Source: Patescibacteria group bacterium UBA5738 (GTDB lineage Bacteria > Patescibacteriota > Minisyncoccia > Minisyncoccales > UBA5738). Taken from it: a stretch of 13,369 nucleotides of DNA. Both the position numbers and the translations under genes were made by a program. The stretch covers positions 155,869 to 169,237 of the forward strand of contig DIFW01000017.1 of NCBI GenBank assembly GCA_002419295.1. The letters run 5' to 3'. This document shows, one piece after another, positions 13,273 through 13,369 of the stretch (position 1 is its first letter; every line of letters begins with the position of its first letter). The notes beneath the pieces are model-generated. The model was given only the letters and a program-made list of their open reading frames with translations. It ran no database searches and had not been told where the DNA came from.

Positions 13273-13343
13273 AAAATCAAAATGAAAAATTAAGGCAAAA
13301 TTTCTCGCGGAATTTTGATTTTGATTTTTAATTTTAAATTTTT
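13263..13343 (+). repeat. AT-rich intergenic repeat unit after plsC copy 2
   Basis: Same organisation as the unit at 12460: head GAAAATTGAAAAATC, hairpin AAAATTTC-TCGC-GGAATTTT with one G-T wobble, and the GATTTTTAATTTTAAATTTTT tail ending at the next ATG. It overlaps the last codons of plsC copy 2. The shorter length reflects absence of the middle block seen in the 12460 unit. Confidence 0.6.
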
Positions 13344-13369
13344 ATGGCGGAATTCAAAAAAATATTAAT
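13344..13369 (+). CDS. Start of a further gene (cut by window end)
   Basis: ATG at 13344 follows the AT-rich repeat tail in the same way as plsC copy 2 follows its own unit. Only MAEFKKIL can be read before the window ends, too little to identify. Its position suggests it belongs to the lipid operon. Confidence 0.4.

Overview
This window most likely comes from a small-genome bacterium of the Candidate Phyla Radiation (Patescibacteria) or a similar lineage. The pointers are AT-rich intergenic hairpins with repeated aaaatt/gatttt runs, start codons without Shine-Dalgarno sequences, UGA used as a stop, many degraded genes, and a mix of bacterial genes (cysS, fabG, fabZ, fabK, plsC) with archaeal-looking ones (DUF359 dephospho-CoA kinase, DUF35-associated thiolase, tRNA-Arg(GCG)). 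No taxonomic marker was searched, so this is inference.

Layout. (a) 1-846: the 3' part of cysS. (b) About 890-3830: a gene graveyard. It holds a TetR regulator broken by frameshifts behind a surviving palindromic operator, a glycosyltransferase tail, and the N-terminal stub of a second fabK joined to the broken C-terminal half of a serine recombinase. One intact gene lies within it, a radical SAM protein (1769-3100) with its own near-consensus promoter. (c) 3844-4377, minus strand: a GIY-YIG protein with a terminator, and tRNA-Arg(GCG). (d) 4471-5175: a promoter and a MNT-HEPN (mntA-hepT-like) toxin-antitoxin pair. (e) 5183-13272: a lipid-synthesis island comprising an SCP2-type thiolase, a 63-aa membrane protein, a divergent archaeal-type GTP-dependent dephospho-CoA kinase, a DUF35-DUF362 fusion, FabG, a FabZ-FabK fusion, a second FabK and two PlsC-like acyltransferases. 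A further gene starts at 13344.

How they may work together. The window contains all four chemical steps of fatty-acid elongation: condensation (thiolase, probably scaffolded by the DUF35 protein), ketoreduction (FabG), dehydration (FabZ domain) and enoyl reduction (FabK, twice). Acyl transfer to glycerol phosphate (two PlsC-like proteins) follows. It contains no acyl carrier protein, FabD, FabH, FabF or acetyl-CoA carboxylase. With a CoA-making enzyme embedded in the cluster, the simplest reading is an acyl-CoA-based, ACP-independent fatty-acid pathway feeding phospholipid synthesis, like the scheme proposed for archaea. This is an inference from gene content. It would fail if ordinary ACP and KAS genes exist elsewhere in the genome.
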